Positions 51,016 to 59,825 of a stretch of 64,000 nt of DNA are shown here, piece by piece. Source of the DNA: Franzmannia pantelleriensis (GTDB lineage: Bacteria > Pseudomonadota > Gammaproteobacteria > Pseudomonadales > Halomonadaceae). The position numbers and the translations under genes are program-made. Location: positions 62,001 through 126,000 of the forward strand of contig NZ_FNGH01000010.1 in assembly GCF_900102875.1 (NCBI RefSeq), written 5' to 3'. Within the stretch, counting starts at the first letter, position 1; each line of letters opens with the position of its first letter. The notes under the pieces were generated by a model. It ran no database searches. It had not been told where the DNA came from and saw only the letters and a list, made by a program, of their open reading frames with translations.

Positions 51016-51984
51016 TCAGGCGATCAGCGCCATGGCCGACGCCAGCGCCTTGTCCTTGAGGCTCGCTCCCTGGCCGAACCAGGCGGAATCCATGCGGTAG
51101 TCGTTGCTTCGGGCGCGCTTCTCGTGGTCGACGTACTCGGTGATGGCGTTGAGCAGGCCCCAGGCGGTGCCCTGGGCCGTGCAGAGCTGCGAGCCCCGCC
51201 CTTCGCCCTGGTAGAGCTTCTGGACGCGGTTGAGCGCCCGGACGTTGGGCAGCTTGGAAGGATCGTCCAGCGGCGCCTCGGCGTTGCAGATCACCGACTG
51301 GAAATAGGTCTTGATCTCGTCCTGGCTGACCTTGCGTTCGGCCAGGGTCTTCATTCGATACATGAAGTCGTCCCATTGGGCGACTGAGATGCCCAGCTGT
51401 TGCTTGACCAGCTGCGGGCGAAACTCGGTGCTGTGCGGCACCTTCACGCCTTGGCTCATGCCATCCACGGCGATGGTCAGAGTGTTGTTGCAGACGACTC
51501 GGACTGACGTGGGTGTGGCGACGGTGGCCAGTGAGCCATCACAGGACGTGGCCAACAGCAGATAGGCGTTGACCTGGTCCTGACCCTTAAGCGCCGTGCC
51601 CAGTCCGCTACGGGCCAGCGCCCAGAACTTTCTACCGCCCTTGAGCACCCCAGCGGTTTCCAGCTCATAGCCAGCGTACTCGGTCAGATCCCGGTAGAAC
51701 TCCAGCACCTCTTCCGGCTGTACCACCTTATAGCGCTGGGAGACCACCGACAGCGGGGCCTTGGTGTCGGAGCGGTAGAGCACCTTCTGCTCAGGGAAAG
51801 AGTGGATGCTGCCCAGGTGCCCAGCGCCGTTGGTGATGAAGCGCACCGGGGATGCCTCGATGTGCCAGTCCATACCGGCTTGTTGCCGCCAGATCTCCAG
51901 CGGTTGATGACGCGACAGCTGCTGCCCCAGGCCGTGCCAGGGGGTGTCGCCGACGTAAGCCATTTGCTCGATCAGATGTGCCAT
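51016..51984 (-). CDS. DUF932 phage/plasmid-like protein
   Basis: A 322-residue protein of the DUF932 (phage/plasmid-related) family. It has AYVGDTPWHGLGQQLSRHQP at the start, VLYRSDTKAPLSVVSQRYKVV and SVRVVCNNTLTIAVDGM in the middle. Family members accompany recombination and replication genes on mobile elements; the function is unknown. AAGGAG stands 8 nt before the ATG at 51984. Confidence 0.9.
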   Translation of the reverse strand: MAHLIEQMAYVGDTPWHGLGQQLSRHQPLEIWRQQAGMDWHIEASPVRFITNGAGHLGSIHSFPEQKVLYRSDTKAPLSVVSQRYKVVQPEEVLEFYRDLTEYAGYELETAGVLKGGRKFWALARSGLGTALKGQDQVNAYLLLATSCDGSLATVATPTSVRVVCNNTLTIAVDGMSQGVKVPHSTEFRPQLVKQQLGISVAQWDDFMYRMKTLAERKVSQDEIKTYFQSVICNAEAPLDDPSKLPNVRALNRVQKLYQGEGRGSQLCTAQGTAWGLLNAITEYVDHEKRARSNDYRMDSAWFGQGASLKDKALASAMALIA

Positions 51985-52090
51985 GGGTATAGCTCCTTGA
52001 AACGTTGTGATCACGGCATAGCAGCCCGCCACCCGAGGGCAGCGGGCCATGCGCGCGCGAGTTGAGGGAAAACAGGGATGAGCGTAGGGA

Positions 52091-52423
52091 TCAGTCCGCC
52101 ACGGGGCGGAAACTGTGACCGCAATCGCCGCACTGATGGTTGTCGAGTACCTTGTCGTCAAGCTGTGCGCCGAGACGTGCGCCGGTGACGCCGCCAGCGG
52201 CACAGCCAATCAGGCCGCCCAGCACGGCGCCGGTGATGCTACCGACACTGATACCGACAGGACCGGCCATTGCCCCCATGATGGCGCCGGTCTTGGCACC
52301 ACTGAGGGCTCCAGCCGACCCTGAAGCCATTCCGGCGGCAGCGCCGGTAACCCCGCACACCTTGCGGCCGTGGTGTCGGGACATGACGTGATGTGAGCCA
52401 CAGCTTGGGCAGCTTGTGGGCAT
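52091..52423 (-). CDS. Glycine-zipper protein framed by zinc knuckles
   Basis: A 110-residue protein with CPSC near the N-terminus and CGDC near the C-terminus, framing a long Gly/Ala-rich stretch (AGALSGAKTGAIMGAMAGPV and GSITGAVLGGLIGCAAGGVT). The central segment is a glycine-zipper type that often inserts in membranes; the two CxxC pairs could join in one zinc ribbon. GGAGG is 7 nt before the ATG. It is the first gene of the recombination unit. Confidence 0.65.
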   Translation of the reverse strand: MPTSCPSCGSHHVMSRHHGRKVCGVTGAAAGMASGSAGALSGAKTGAIMGAMAGPVGISVGSITGAVLGGLIGCAAGGVTGARLGAQLDDKVLDNHQCGDCGHSFRPVAD

Positions 52424-53105
52424 GGCAGTACCTCCATGATGAACGCTGAGAACCCAGTCGTCTGGGGCTTCATCGTGGTAGTACAGGGCTGAGATTTTTT
52501 TGAATCGAATCGGTGAGCAGGTAGCTGGCAACCCAGTGGTCTGCCTTGTCTACGACAGTAACTTTTTCAATGACTTACTCGGAAAACGCCTGGCATTCAC
52601 TGGGCATTGGCTCTTCAGCCCCCGGTATGCTCCCCTCTGGGCGTGCTAGGCCATTTGGCTTTGTATGTTATTAGATATAACCATGGGTTCTATAGGGGGG
52701 GGGTATTCAATAGCTCTAAAGACAATGGGCTCACGTAGTAAGAGCCCAATAGGAAGGGGGAGAATGCTGGCGAGCCACTTCACCGAAGGTGGTCTTGCTC
52801 TGGAAGAGGTCCATGACCACAGCGGCCTTGTGCTCCGCGGTCCATCGTTTGACGGTGGGTTCGTTGCTCATCTCATCCTCCTGATCACCGCACTCTAGAC
52901 TGTGCAGTTCAGGAAGGGGGCGCTTCAATTGAATTGGCGGCTGCGGCCTGAAAATGTGTCCGCTCTGACTTGAGACCGCCCAGCAATCTCTGCCCGAGCT
53001 TGGGGCAGAGGTTGCCTACGGTGAAGTGCTTAACGCCAAGGTTAATCTGAGATTCTTTCAAGCCAGAATCTTTGGCTTGAAAAATATCCCAAATCTTAAG
53101 GCTTC
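52424..53105. other. Scar region with an IS remnant
   Basis: No intact gene occupies this stretch. It contains a transposase remnant (52731-52871), a nine-G run near 52695, a GGGCTC/GAGCCC hairpin at 52727-52747 and a TTCAAGCCA/TGGCTTGAA hairpin at 53057-53082. It looks like the leftovers of an IS insertion and deletion. Confidence 0.5.
52731..52871 (-). pseudogene. IS3-type transposase N-terminal fragment
   Basis: The frame starts MSNEPTVKRWTAEHKAAVVM and continues DLFQSKTTFGEVARQHS, the helix-turn-helix N-terminus of IS3-group OrfA-like proteins, then changes abruptly and stops. AGGAGG precedes the ATG. The rest of the transposase and OrfB are absent. Confidence 0.6.
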
Positions 53106-54212
53106 TTATAGGGTGCTTATAAGAGAGCCTCGATATCGTGACATTATTTGATTCATTTCAGCGTGGCCTCCTGTGGCTCGAAGGAACTCCTCGTAATTTT
53201 GTAATCTATTCTCATAAATTCTATCGATTGCGTGCCTGTAGTTATGATAGGTCGTGTTAACGTAACCCCTGATACGTGAGTGACCTTCGAATCCAGCATG
53301 CAGAACCTCATAGGTTCCATTTGGGGCCACTACCCATGAAAAACTTTCTAAAGCATATACATCATCACTTTGGTTTTTTAGCTCTGCAACGAAATCTCTC
53401 ACTAATGTTTCGAATTTTTCAGCACGAACGACTACCTCTTCTTCTAGCTCTGCCAACAAGTTCTTGTTCTCGTCTACAGCCCTTCTGGCCGAGGCAAGTG
53501 ATCTGGCTCTGTTCTCTTCTGCCCTTTTGTTAATCTCATCAATTTCCCTCTCTAAGCGTTCAATATCGGAGAGCGTGGTGCGTTTTTCCTCTTCGAGAAA
53601 TGTTTCAATAATCCGCTTTGCTCGATCCTGCCTTTCCACATTGGGCTCCGAGTAGCCAAGTGGAATGGAGTCAGTTGCCATTTCATGTCTTGCCGATATG
53701 ATATCAAAGGGCAACCTGAAAGTAGAAAACCTACCTTCAGCTACATCATCCAAGGTTAGACTTGAAAGTTCTTCACGTTTCTCTATCAGCACTGCCACCC
53801 TTTGTCCCAGGCGAATAGCCTCAGGATGTGGCTCATCCATCTCTATCTCGTCCAAGACATGCGTCAAATAACGCTCATGATAAACAAGGCCTTCGGTTAT
53901 CTCGTCAATTCTATATTCTGTACCAGATTTCCTACCTATCAAACCGAGGAAATCCTCTGCAGATTCTTCTATGAATCTTTCTTCAAACTCCAGCACGTCG
54001 CGCATGACACATGAGTAATCAATTATTTTCTCACCTCTTTCACCATTCCTTGTTGACCAGTCTACGGACTTGCAAAGCTTTCTGTTGTCAAATAACTGGC
54101 CAACCGTATAAGAAGAATATCCAGGGATCGTACTTCCCTTAAGGTCTTCTATGTCATGATCGGAGCACCCATAAATCAAAAAAGCAAGCGGGAGCATGCA
54201 CAGGTTTCTCAT
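53106..54212 (-). CDS. Coiled-coil lipoprotein, function unknown
   Basis: A 368-residue protein with a lipobox LIYGC after a short signal peptide. It has a long charged helical region around residues 205-265 (EEEKRTTLSDIERLEREIDE and onward), likely a coiled coil, and a Tyr-rich C-terminal part. It is clearly AT-richer than the neighbouring modules. It has no operon partner. A surface-exclusion or phage-adsorption role is possible but unsupported. Confidence 0.6.
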   Translation of the reverse strand: MRNLCMLPLAFLIYGCSDHDIEDLKGSTIPGYSSYTVGQLFDNRKLCKSVDWSTRNGERGEKIIDYSCVMRDVLEFEERFIEESAEDFLGLIGRKSGTEYRIDEITEGLVYHERYLTHVLDEIEMDEPHPEAIRLGQRVAVLIEKREELSSLTLDDVAEGRFSTFRLPFDIISARHEMATDSIPLGYSEPNVERQDRAKRIIETFLEEEKRTTLSDIERLEREIDEINKRAEENRARSLASARRAVDENKNLLAELEEEVVVRAEKFETLVRDFVAELKNQSDDVYALESFSWVVAPNGTYEVLHAGFEGHSRIRGYVNTTYHNYRHAIDRIYENRLQNYEEFLRATGGHAEMNQIMSRYRGSLISTL

Positions 54213-54662
54213 GTCATCTCCATTAATTTTCTTTTCGTAAAAAACAGCATAAAAGCTCCTATTAATTTTTGCCTTCCCCCGTCTTTCCGGAAGAAATTAG
54301 CATACGTTTGGCGCGTTATTTGTTATTAAAAGGGCAGCCGGTTAAGCTTCAAAAAAATCTGACCATAAATATCGGCATTTTTTGATGGTTCTTTAGGCAC
54401 AGCACAAAAAAAATTAAGGAACCACGGATCTCATATCCGTCTTGTTACCCTACAGAGGCGCTATGGGCAGGAGGGGAGATCCCCAAAAGGATCGAATCGA
54501 CCTTCCAGTCTTGGACAGCATCACGTAGCCAGCGAGACCTCGAAGTGGCCAGGCCTCTTGGAGATGGCCTGCCACGTTTCCCGGCGGTGACGTAAATTTC
54601 TACATGCCTCGGCGATGGTACGAGCGAAACGCTCCAACACCATCAAAGAGAGGCAATCCCCC
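54213..54662. other. AT-rich gene-free region before the replication module
   Basis: No supported gene lies in these 450 bp. The left half is AT-rich with poly-A tracts; an ACGGAT/ATCCGT hairpin is at about 54424-54440. The region includes the promoter of the YfjJ-like gene and could hold an origin of replication, but I see no iteron array. Confidence 0.4.
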
Positions 54663-55784
54663 ATGTACGATGATGCTAACGACGACACCCTGAGCGAAGC
54701 GGAAATGCTGGCCATCTGCCAAGGCATGAGCAGCACCGTGCTGGAGACCTCCGCCTTAGGGCAGGAGATCGCCACGCTTTCACACCACCTCTGGCGACAG
54801 GACTTGATCGAGGTGGATCGGCAACTGAAGGGCTTGGCCGTAACCGGTACGCTGCTGCAGAGTGAACGGCTGATCCTTCCGGATAGTTACGGCAGTGATG
54901 TCGTGGTATTGGCACCGAACGCTCTGCTGGACACGCTGACCACGCTCTATACGGTGCTGGTGACGATGTTCAAGGAGACTGACATCGGTCAGCACTATCG
55001 TCCGAGCCCTCACGCCCAGCGCTTCCTTTGGGCGTTTGCGAGCTGTGCCTATCTGCGTGAGGCAGGATTCCATCAGCCACCCACCATGAGCCGGCAGGTA
55101 GCAGAGCAGACGGTCGTCGACCTCAATCAGCGACTGACGGCCTGGTACCAATGCATGAAGCAGCCGGACTTTGCCTACGAGTGCAACCGGAACCGCCGCA
55201 ATAGCCGCAACAATTACCAGAGTCTCCGGGATCTAATGGATACCCTATTCGCCTGTCATAGCCGCCTGACGGTACTGCGAGTCGATCTGAGCTATACTGA
55301 GATGGATGGGCCGTATATCAACTATGAGACGGCGCGCTACCATCGTGAACAGCTGTGCCGGATGTTTCACTCCTACGCGCTCTTTGATCACCTACTTGGC
55401 TACGCTTGGAAGCTAGAATGGCGTCCTCAGAAGGGATTTCATTACCATTTCGTATTCTTCTTCGATGGCCATCAGGTGCAGGAAGACGTTACCAAGGCTC
55501 GGCTTATCGGCGAGCTATGGGCGCGCTCCATCACCGGCGGCCAGGGCCACTATTTCAACTGCAATCGCAATGCTGAGAACGTCTATCACTACTACGCCTT
55601 GGGGCGCATCGACTACCACGACTTCAAGAAACAGCGCGGCCTGGACTACATCGCCCGCTACCTGACCAAGATCGATGAGTACGCCGCCATGCTGGTCACT
55701 GGCCGTACATTCCAGACCAGCCCAACGCCGACCTTGCCCGATGGACCACGCCCTGGTCGACCTAGGAAGTTCTCAGCCTCCTAG
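54663..55784 (+). CDS. YfjJ/inovirus Gp2-type replication protein
   Basis: A 373-residue protein resembling the YagK/YfjJ inovirus-Gp2 family. It shows SRLTVLRVDLSYTEMDGPYI, a His-x-His pair in KGFHYHFVFFFDGH (HUH-like), RLIGELWARSITGGQGHYFN and GLDYIARYLTKIDEYAAM. Members are related to rolling-circle initiators. AGAGAGG precedes the ATG at 54663. With the HTH and DUF3987 genes it forms a rightward set like that in P4-type and defective islands. Confidence 0.78.
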   Translation: MYDDANDDTLSEAEMLAICQGMSSTVLETSALGQEIATLSHHLWRQDLIEVDRQLKGLAVTGTLLQSERLILPDSYGSDVVVLAPNALLDTLTTLYTVLVTMFKETDIGQHYRPSPHAQRFLWAFASCAYLREAGFHQPPTMSRQVAEQTVVDLNQRLTAWYQCMKQPDFAYECNRNRRNSRNNYQSLRDLMDTLFACHSRLTVLRVDLSYTEMDGPYINYETARYHREQLCRMFHSYALFDHLLGYAWKLEWRPQKGFHYHFVFFFDGHQVQEDVTKARLIGELWARSITGGQGHYFNCNRNAENVYHYYALGRIDYHDFKKQRGLDYIARYLTKIDEYAAMLVTGRTFQTSPTPTLPDGPRPGRPRKFSAS

Positions 55785-55996
55785 GCCTGTCATCAGCGTC
55801 GGCACTTCACACATCTGCCCGCTGACCATTCAGCTTTATTGTAATGCGCTCATGGTATGAGTCGTCACGGCAGTCACGGGAATAAGCCGGTGATTCCGTC
55901 TTGCGGCGGCCAATGCCGGGCTACTTTCTCCCCGCTTTTCTACTAGGCCTTCCCTGAACATGGTAGGCCTTTTCGTCAATCCATTGGAGTGAAACG

Positions 55997-56428
55997 ATGT
56001 CCACTTTCCCCCCGAAACATCATCCCAGCGATCTGCCTGAAGAGTCACGTCATTACGATGATAGTAGCAGGCCGCCCCTATTACCCTGGCAGGCAGTCAG
56101 CAAGGCAGAGTGGGAAGCTCAGCAGCAGAATGCCCATGCCATCGATCCTGTCATCGAGCCATCGCCTCCAACCTGGCATACCCCACCACCGTATCCGCCC
56201 ACGGAGGACAAACGCTTGGCTGAGATGGAGCAGAATGAGCCCAAACGACGGCTGATTCGCGATGCCAAAGCATTGGCCAAGATCCGAAAGATCTCCCAGG
56301 CGAAAATGGCTGAGGAAATGGGGGTGTCCCATCGTACCCTGGAGGAGTGGCTGCAGTTCCGTCGGTATCCACGCGGACCTGGGCAGACTCTGATCAAGCG
56401 TTGGTTAATTAATCATAAAAATGAGTAG
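55997..56428 (+). CDS. Helix-turn-helix protein of the replication module
   Basis: A 143-residue protein. The first 80 residues are Pro-rich and unstructured; the C-terminus carries an XRE-like HTH (KISQAKMAEEMGVSHRTLEE, about 100-119) ending in KRWLINHKNE. It may regulate the downstream DUF3987 gene. A perfect 16-bp inverted repeat directly follows its stop, a plausible binding site or terminator. TTGGAG stands before the ATG. Confidence 0.7.
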   Translation: MSTFPPKHHPSDLPEESRHYDDSSRPPLLPWQAVSKAEWEAQQQNAHAIDPVIEPSPPTWHTPPPYPPTEDKRLAEMEQNEPKRRLIRDAKALAKIRKISQAKMAEEMGVSHRTLEEWLQFRRYPRGPGQTLIKRWLINHKNE

Positions 56429-56432
56429 AAAC

Positions 56433-56469
56433 CATGCTATAGCTGCTATACCCTAGCAGCTATAGCATG
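56433..56469. repeat. Perfect 16-bp inverted repeat between HTH and DUF3987 genes
   Basis: CATGCTATAGCTGCTA (56433-56448) and its exact complement (56454-56469) flank TACCC. The following AT-rich bases are not a clean U-run, so it may be an operator or replication site rather than a terminator. Confidence 0.8.
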
Positions 56470-56493
56470 ATTTAAAGATTAACGGAGAAAAAA

Positions 56494-58167
56494 TTGGTTA
56501 CACATAATGCTCCGCAAGCCACGCCGATCGAAGTTCCCTTTGGGGATGATAGGCCTGATCATTGGCCAAAGTATCGTGAGAGCAGCCTATTTTGGTCGGC
56601 TTCCGTCGAAGCGGCAGGGGAAGTTCAGGTCCCTTTAGAGATGGCAGTCATGTGCGCCCTTGGAGCGATTTCTGTCTCTTGCCAAGGGCTCGTTGATGTC
56701 GAGATGCCTATAGGTCATACGGTACAAACGCCTCTCATGCTGCTGACGTTAGCGGAATCTGGCGAACGGAAAACCACCGTGCAAAATCTTTTTTTTCGGT
56801 CAATATCCGCTCTCAATCGAGCTTCAATTCAAATCAGCAATGAGAGACTCTCGCAGCATAGTTTTGATGTTGACGTATGGAATGTAGAGGAAAAGGCTCT
56901 CAAAATCGCATTGACAAAAGCGATTAAAAGCTCAGACGCAACGTCTATCGAAAGAGCCAGAGAAAGACTAAATTCCATTCAAAAAAATAAGCCAATTCCA
57001 CCCAATCTTCCTAGGCTTATTTACGATGACACGACACCTCAGGCGCTTGTATACCACCTGCACGAGCATTCACGTTATGGCTGCCTTCTGACCAGTGAGG
57101 CTAACAGCATATTCAGTGGTCTAGCGCTTCAGGATTTGGACAAAATAAATACGCTTTGGGATGGCGGCGATGTCATTGTAGACCGAATGACTCGTCCCAG
57201 CTTCATTCTCTCCGGCGCACGACTAACTCTTTCACTAATGACACAGCCCAGTGTAATAGATCGCTTCCTTTCCAAGCGAGGTGAAGAGGCGAGGGGCATG
57301 GGGTTTCTTGCGCGTTTTTTGGTGATAAAGCCAGGAAAAATGGCTGGAAATCGTGCCACTAGAAACTTACGCGACCTCCCGCATATTGATCGATTCAACC
57401 AAAAATCTTACGAACTTCTCACTGAGCCTGATGGAATCACCCCTACCACTTTTGATCCTTCAACAGAAAAACAGCTTCTGAGATTCACTTCTGAGGCTTC
57501 TGAATTGTGGAAAAGGTACCATCAGGGCATTGAAGACTCGATTAAGGATGGCGGTCCATATCAATACTATTCGGACCACGCATCAAAACTGATGGATAAT
57601 GTCACTCGCATGTCCGCCTTGATCCATTTCTTTGAGGGCTATGAGGGTGATATTTCCAAGGATACTCTAATATTTTGCTATGACTTCGTCCGCAAGTGCT
57701 CTATTCACTTTCAGCGCTTTTTAGCAGGCGAGCCTCAGGTAGTCTCTGATGCTAACGAACTTGCCAAACACCTCATCGAGTGGGCTGACAAAGACAATCA
57801 GAATCCTCTCGCTAGCTCCCCAGAGCTTCCTGAGCATCTGGCGCTAGGTAGAGAGCAAGAATTTACCATGACACGATTGAAACAATACGGCCCTTACCGC
57901 CTACGTGGAAGGGAAAGTGATCAGCGTCTTCGAGAATCAGTCAAGCTTTTGCAAAAGCTTGGACATGTCGAGTATCACAGAGGTTTAAGGAAATATCGTT
58001 TCAGAGAGCACATTTTTTCCGGAACAAATGGGCCTGATATACGCAACGGTATCGAGTATCATCTCGACAGCTTGCCCCTGTTTTCAGAGCAGGAGTATTA
58101 CAGTCCTCCTCGCCAGAAGTTTGGCGGTTTTAGGTCGGGATTTTACCTTATCAAGCCCGGCTATTGA
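56494..58167 (+). CDS. DUF3987 (YfjI-like) protein
   Basis: A 557-residue protein of the DUF3987 family. It has PLEMAVMCALGAISVSCQGL, a degenerate P-loop-like TLAESGERKTTVQNLFF near residue 90, LIYDDTTPQALVYHLHEHSR, and LTSEANSIFSGLALQD. Relatives occur beside YfjJ-type proteins in P4-like islands and are primase/helicase-like. The likely start is TTG at 56494, 7 nt after GGAG. It is AT-richer than the chromosome. Confidence 0.8.
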   Translation: MVTHNAPQATPIEVPFGDDRPDHWPKYRESSLFWSASVEAAGEVQVPLEMAVMCALGAISVSCQGLVDVEMPIGHTVQTPLMLLTLAESGERKTTVQNLFFRSISALNRASIQISNERLSQHSFDVDVWNVEEKALKIALTKAIKSSDATSIERARERLNSIQKNKPIPPNLPRLIYDDTTPQALVYHLHEHSRYGCLLTSEANSIFSGLALQDLDKINTLWDGGDVIVDRMTRPSFILSGARLTLSLMTQPSVIDRFLSKRGEEARGMGFLARFLVIKPGKMAGNRATRNLRDLPHIDRFNQKSYELLTEPDGITPTTFDPSTEKQLLRFTSEASELWKRYHQGIEDSIKDGGPYQYYSDHASKLMDNVTRMSALIHFFEGYEGDISKDTLIFCYDFVRKCSIHFQRFLAGEPQVVSDANELAKHLIEWADKDNQNPLASSPELPEHLALGREQEFTMTRLKQYGPYRLRGRESDQRLRESVKLLQKLGHVEYHRGLRKYRFREHIFSGTNGPDIRNGIEYHLDSLPLFSEQEYYSPPRQKFGGFRSGFYLIKPGY

Positions 58168-58276
58168 TTCTTGATACAGCCGAGGCGCCGTCATCAGGTG
58201 TGATCACCTGTCTGCTATCGAGTACGAGCGGCGCCACTTCCAGAACCTGGCGGGTGTCTAGAATATTCGGCGTAAT

Positions 58277-58780
58277 TCATCCATTATTGCTAGTCCTTTC
58301 CAGCTCCCGTTGCAAGGCATTGGCAACATCAGACCAGCCCTGAAAGGCAGCCGCCACCCGCAACGTCGGCGGATTAGGCTCTGCCGTGCTGGTCTCCCAT
58401 ACCACTACCGAATGGATAAAACGCCTCAGCCACATAAAGTCAGCGTCACCTGGCACCAGAGGACGCCCCGTTAACACCGCCTCCTTTGATCGGAATCCGT
58501 CGCCTTTGAGCTCATCAAAGGTCTTCCAGTTAGCACAGATGAAATGATTGTTGAGTGCGGCTTCACGGAAGGCAGGCACTTCTCGCTGGGATACCCATTG
58601 CATGGCCACCATCTGGGGGTCATATGTCGCACTAGTGTCGAGAAAGCGCCTTGGGTCCCGGGAGGTATCCGTCAGGCGGTCGAACGCCCGCTGTAAGGCT
58701 TTACAGTGGCGAATCATGTCCACTGCTTGCGACGGGCGGACGTGGGTTTGGTAACTGACGGGAGCAGATGAAATTTTCAT
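58277..58780 (-). CDS. Hypothetical protein beside the repressor
   Basis: A 167-residue soluble protein that I do not recognise. It has RPSQAVDMIRHCKALQRAFD near the start and FQGWSDVANALQRELERT at the end. It is transcribed away from the repressor gene (starts 178 bp apart), so the region between may hold a divergent switch with the operator at 58910. No catalytic motif is seen. Confidence 0.55.
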   Translation of the reverse strand: MKISSAPVSYQTHVRPSQAVDMIRHCKALQRAFDRLTDTSRDPRRFLDTSATYDPQMVAMQWVSQREVPAFREAALNNHFICANWKTFDELKGDGFRSKEAVLTGRPLVPGDADFMWLRRFIHSVVVWETSTAEPNPPTLRVAAAFQGWSDVANALQRELERTSNNG

Positions 58781-58909
58781 GCGCCGCAGGATGCCCTATT
58801 TTCCCGTTTGTTGCACCGTCCTCATCAGGCCGAGGACGGCCTGCTACCCTTGGCGTCGCTGGCGGGGCTGCAAGTCTGCGCTGTTGGCATGGACTCGGGG
58901 CGAAAAAAT

Positions 58910-58927
58910 CAATACATTTGCGTATTG
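58910..58927. promoter_or_regulatory. Operator O1 upstream of the CI-like repressor
   Basis: CAATAC-N6-GTATTG, a palindrome shared exactly in its arms with the site at 59744-59761. Its right end overlaps a TTGACG. It lies 31 bp before the repressor start and is likely bound by that repressor. Confidence 0.7.
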
Positions 58928-58958
58928 ACGATGTCACAGTACAGGTAGGCAGCCCGGT

Positions 58959-59693
58959 ATGAATCCAGCAACATCAATCGCTGAGCGACTTCGCCAGCTC
59001 ATGGAAGAGCAGGGGGTAGGTGAAAATGAGCTGGCTCGGCGCTCCAAGGTGCCACAGCCGACCATACATCGCATCCTCAAAGGCGTTAGCAAATCCCCAA
59101 GAATCAGTAATTTGGAGAGCATTGCTGCCTCGTTAGGAACCACTGCAAGCTTCCTTGCGCATGGCGATGCTAAACAAGCTTCCTCCACTCCGGCAGGCTC
59201 GGGGGCGTCGGGTACGTTCCCAGTGATTGGAGCAGCGGCAGCTGCCCTTGCCGGAGGAGCACGGTACGATAAAGAACCCACTGCTCAGCACCTCAGGTCT
59301 TACCCCATTCTCACCTGGCCCGAAGCTATGCAGGCAAGTCAGCTCAAGGAGCCTGCCTCAGATGAGAAAAGGCAATTTGAATCAAGTGACTACTTACAGG
59401 TCGGTGTGGCTTTTTGGCTAAGAATGCGTGGTGATGCGATGGCAGCACCCATCGGTTCCTCGCCCAGCCTGCCGGAAGGTACCTTGGTTCTCATGGACAC
59501 CGGCTTGGAAGCAGCCCCTGGAAAGCTGGTGCTAGCCGCTCCTGCAGGCTCGGCTGAACCAACCCTCCGGACGCTGATTGACGAAAGCGGCCAGATTTTC
59601 TTGAAGCCCCTGAACCCCTCTTACCCCTTGATTAAACTGGAAAAAAGCTGTCGAGTGCTGGCCGTAGCTATTGAAGCCAAGATAAAGCTGTAA
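58959..59693 (+). CDS. CI/S24-type repressor lacking the Ser-Lys dyad
   Basis: A 244-residue XRE-S24 protein. The HTH is at about residues 23-44 (NELARRSKVPQPTIHRILKG), and the C-terminal fold is of the LexA/CI peptidase type, including SLPEGTLVLMD and FLKPLNPSYPLIKLE. The catalytic Ser in the GDSM motif is Ala160 (MRGDAMAAP) and the Lys position appears as Arg204 (TLRTL). Self-cleavage on RecA activation should be impossible, so induction must work another way. Twin operators flank the gene. Confidence 0.85.
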   Translation: MNPATSIAERLRQLMEEQGVGENELARRSKVPQPTIHRILKGVSKSPRISNLESIAASLGTTASFLAHGDAKQASSTPAGSGASGTFPVIGAAAAALAGGARYDKEPTAQHLRSYPILTWPEAMQASQLKEPASDEKRQFESSDYLQVGVAFWLRMRGDAMAAPIGSSPSLPEGTLVLMDTGLEAAPGKLVLAAPAGSAEPTLRTLIDESGQIFLKPLNPSYPLIKLEKSCRVLAVAIEAKIKL

Positions 59694-59743
59694 ACTCCCT
59701 CGCCGCTCACCGCAGGCCCTCCAGGCACGAGACTCTCCCTCCC

Positions 59744-59786
59744 CAATACGAAAACGTATTGACTGGCTAATGCGTTAATGTATTAT
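59744..59786 (+). promoter_or_regulatory. Operator O2 and promoter of the xis-int unit
   Basis: CAATACGAAAACGTATTG (59744-59761) repeats the arms of O1. Its right end overlaps a -35 TTGACT (59759-59764); TATTAT at 59781-59786, 16 bp further, is a good -10. Repressor binding would block transcription of the excisionase and integrase. Confidence 0.75.
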
Positions 59787-59825
59787 TGCCTTACGACCTG
59801 CTCCATGAGGCAACGGAGGTTTCCC

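Noticed and set aside
53057-53082. Hairpin after the lipoprotein gene as a terminator
   Set aside because: The 9-bp stem is good but no U-run follows on the relevant strand, so termination is not supported.
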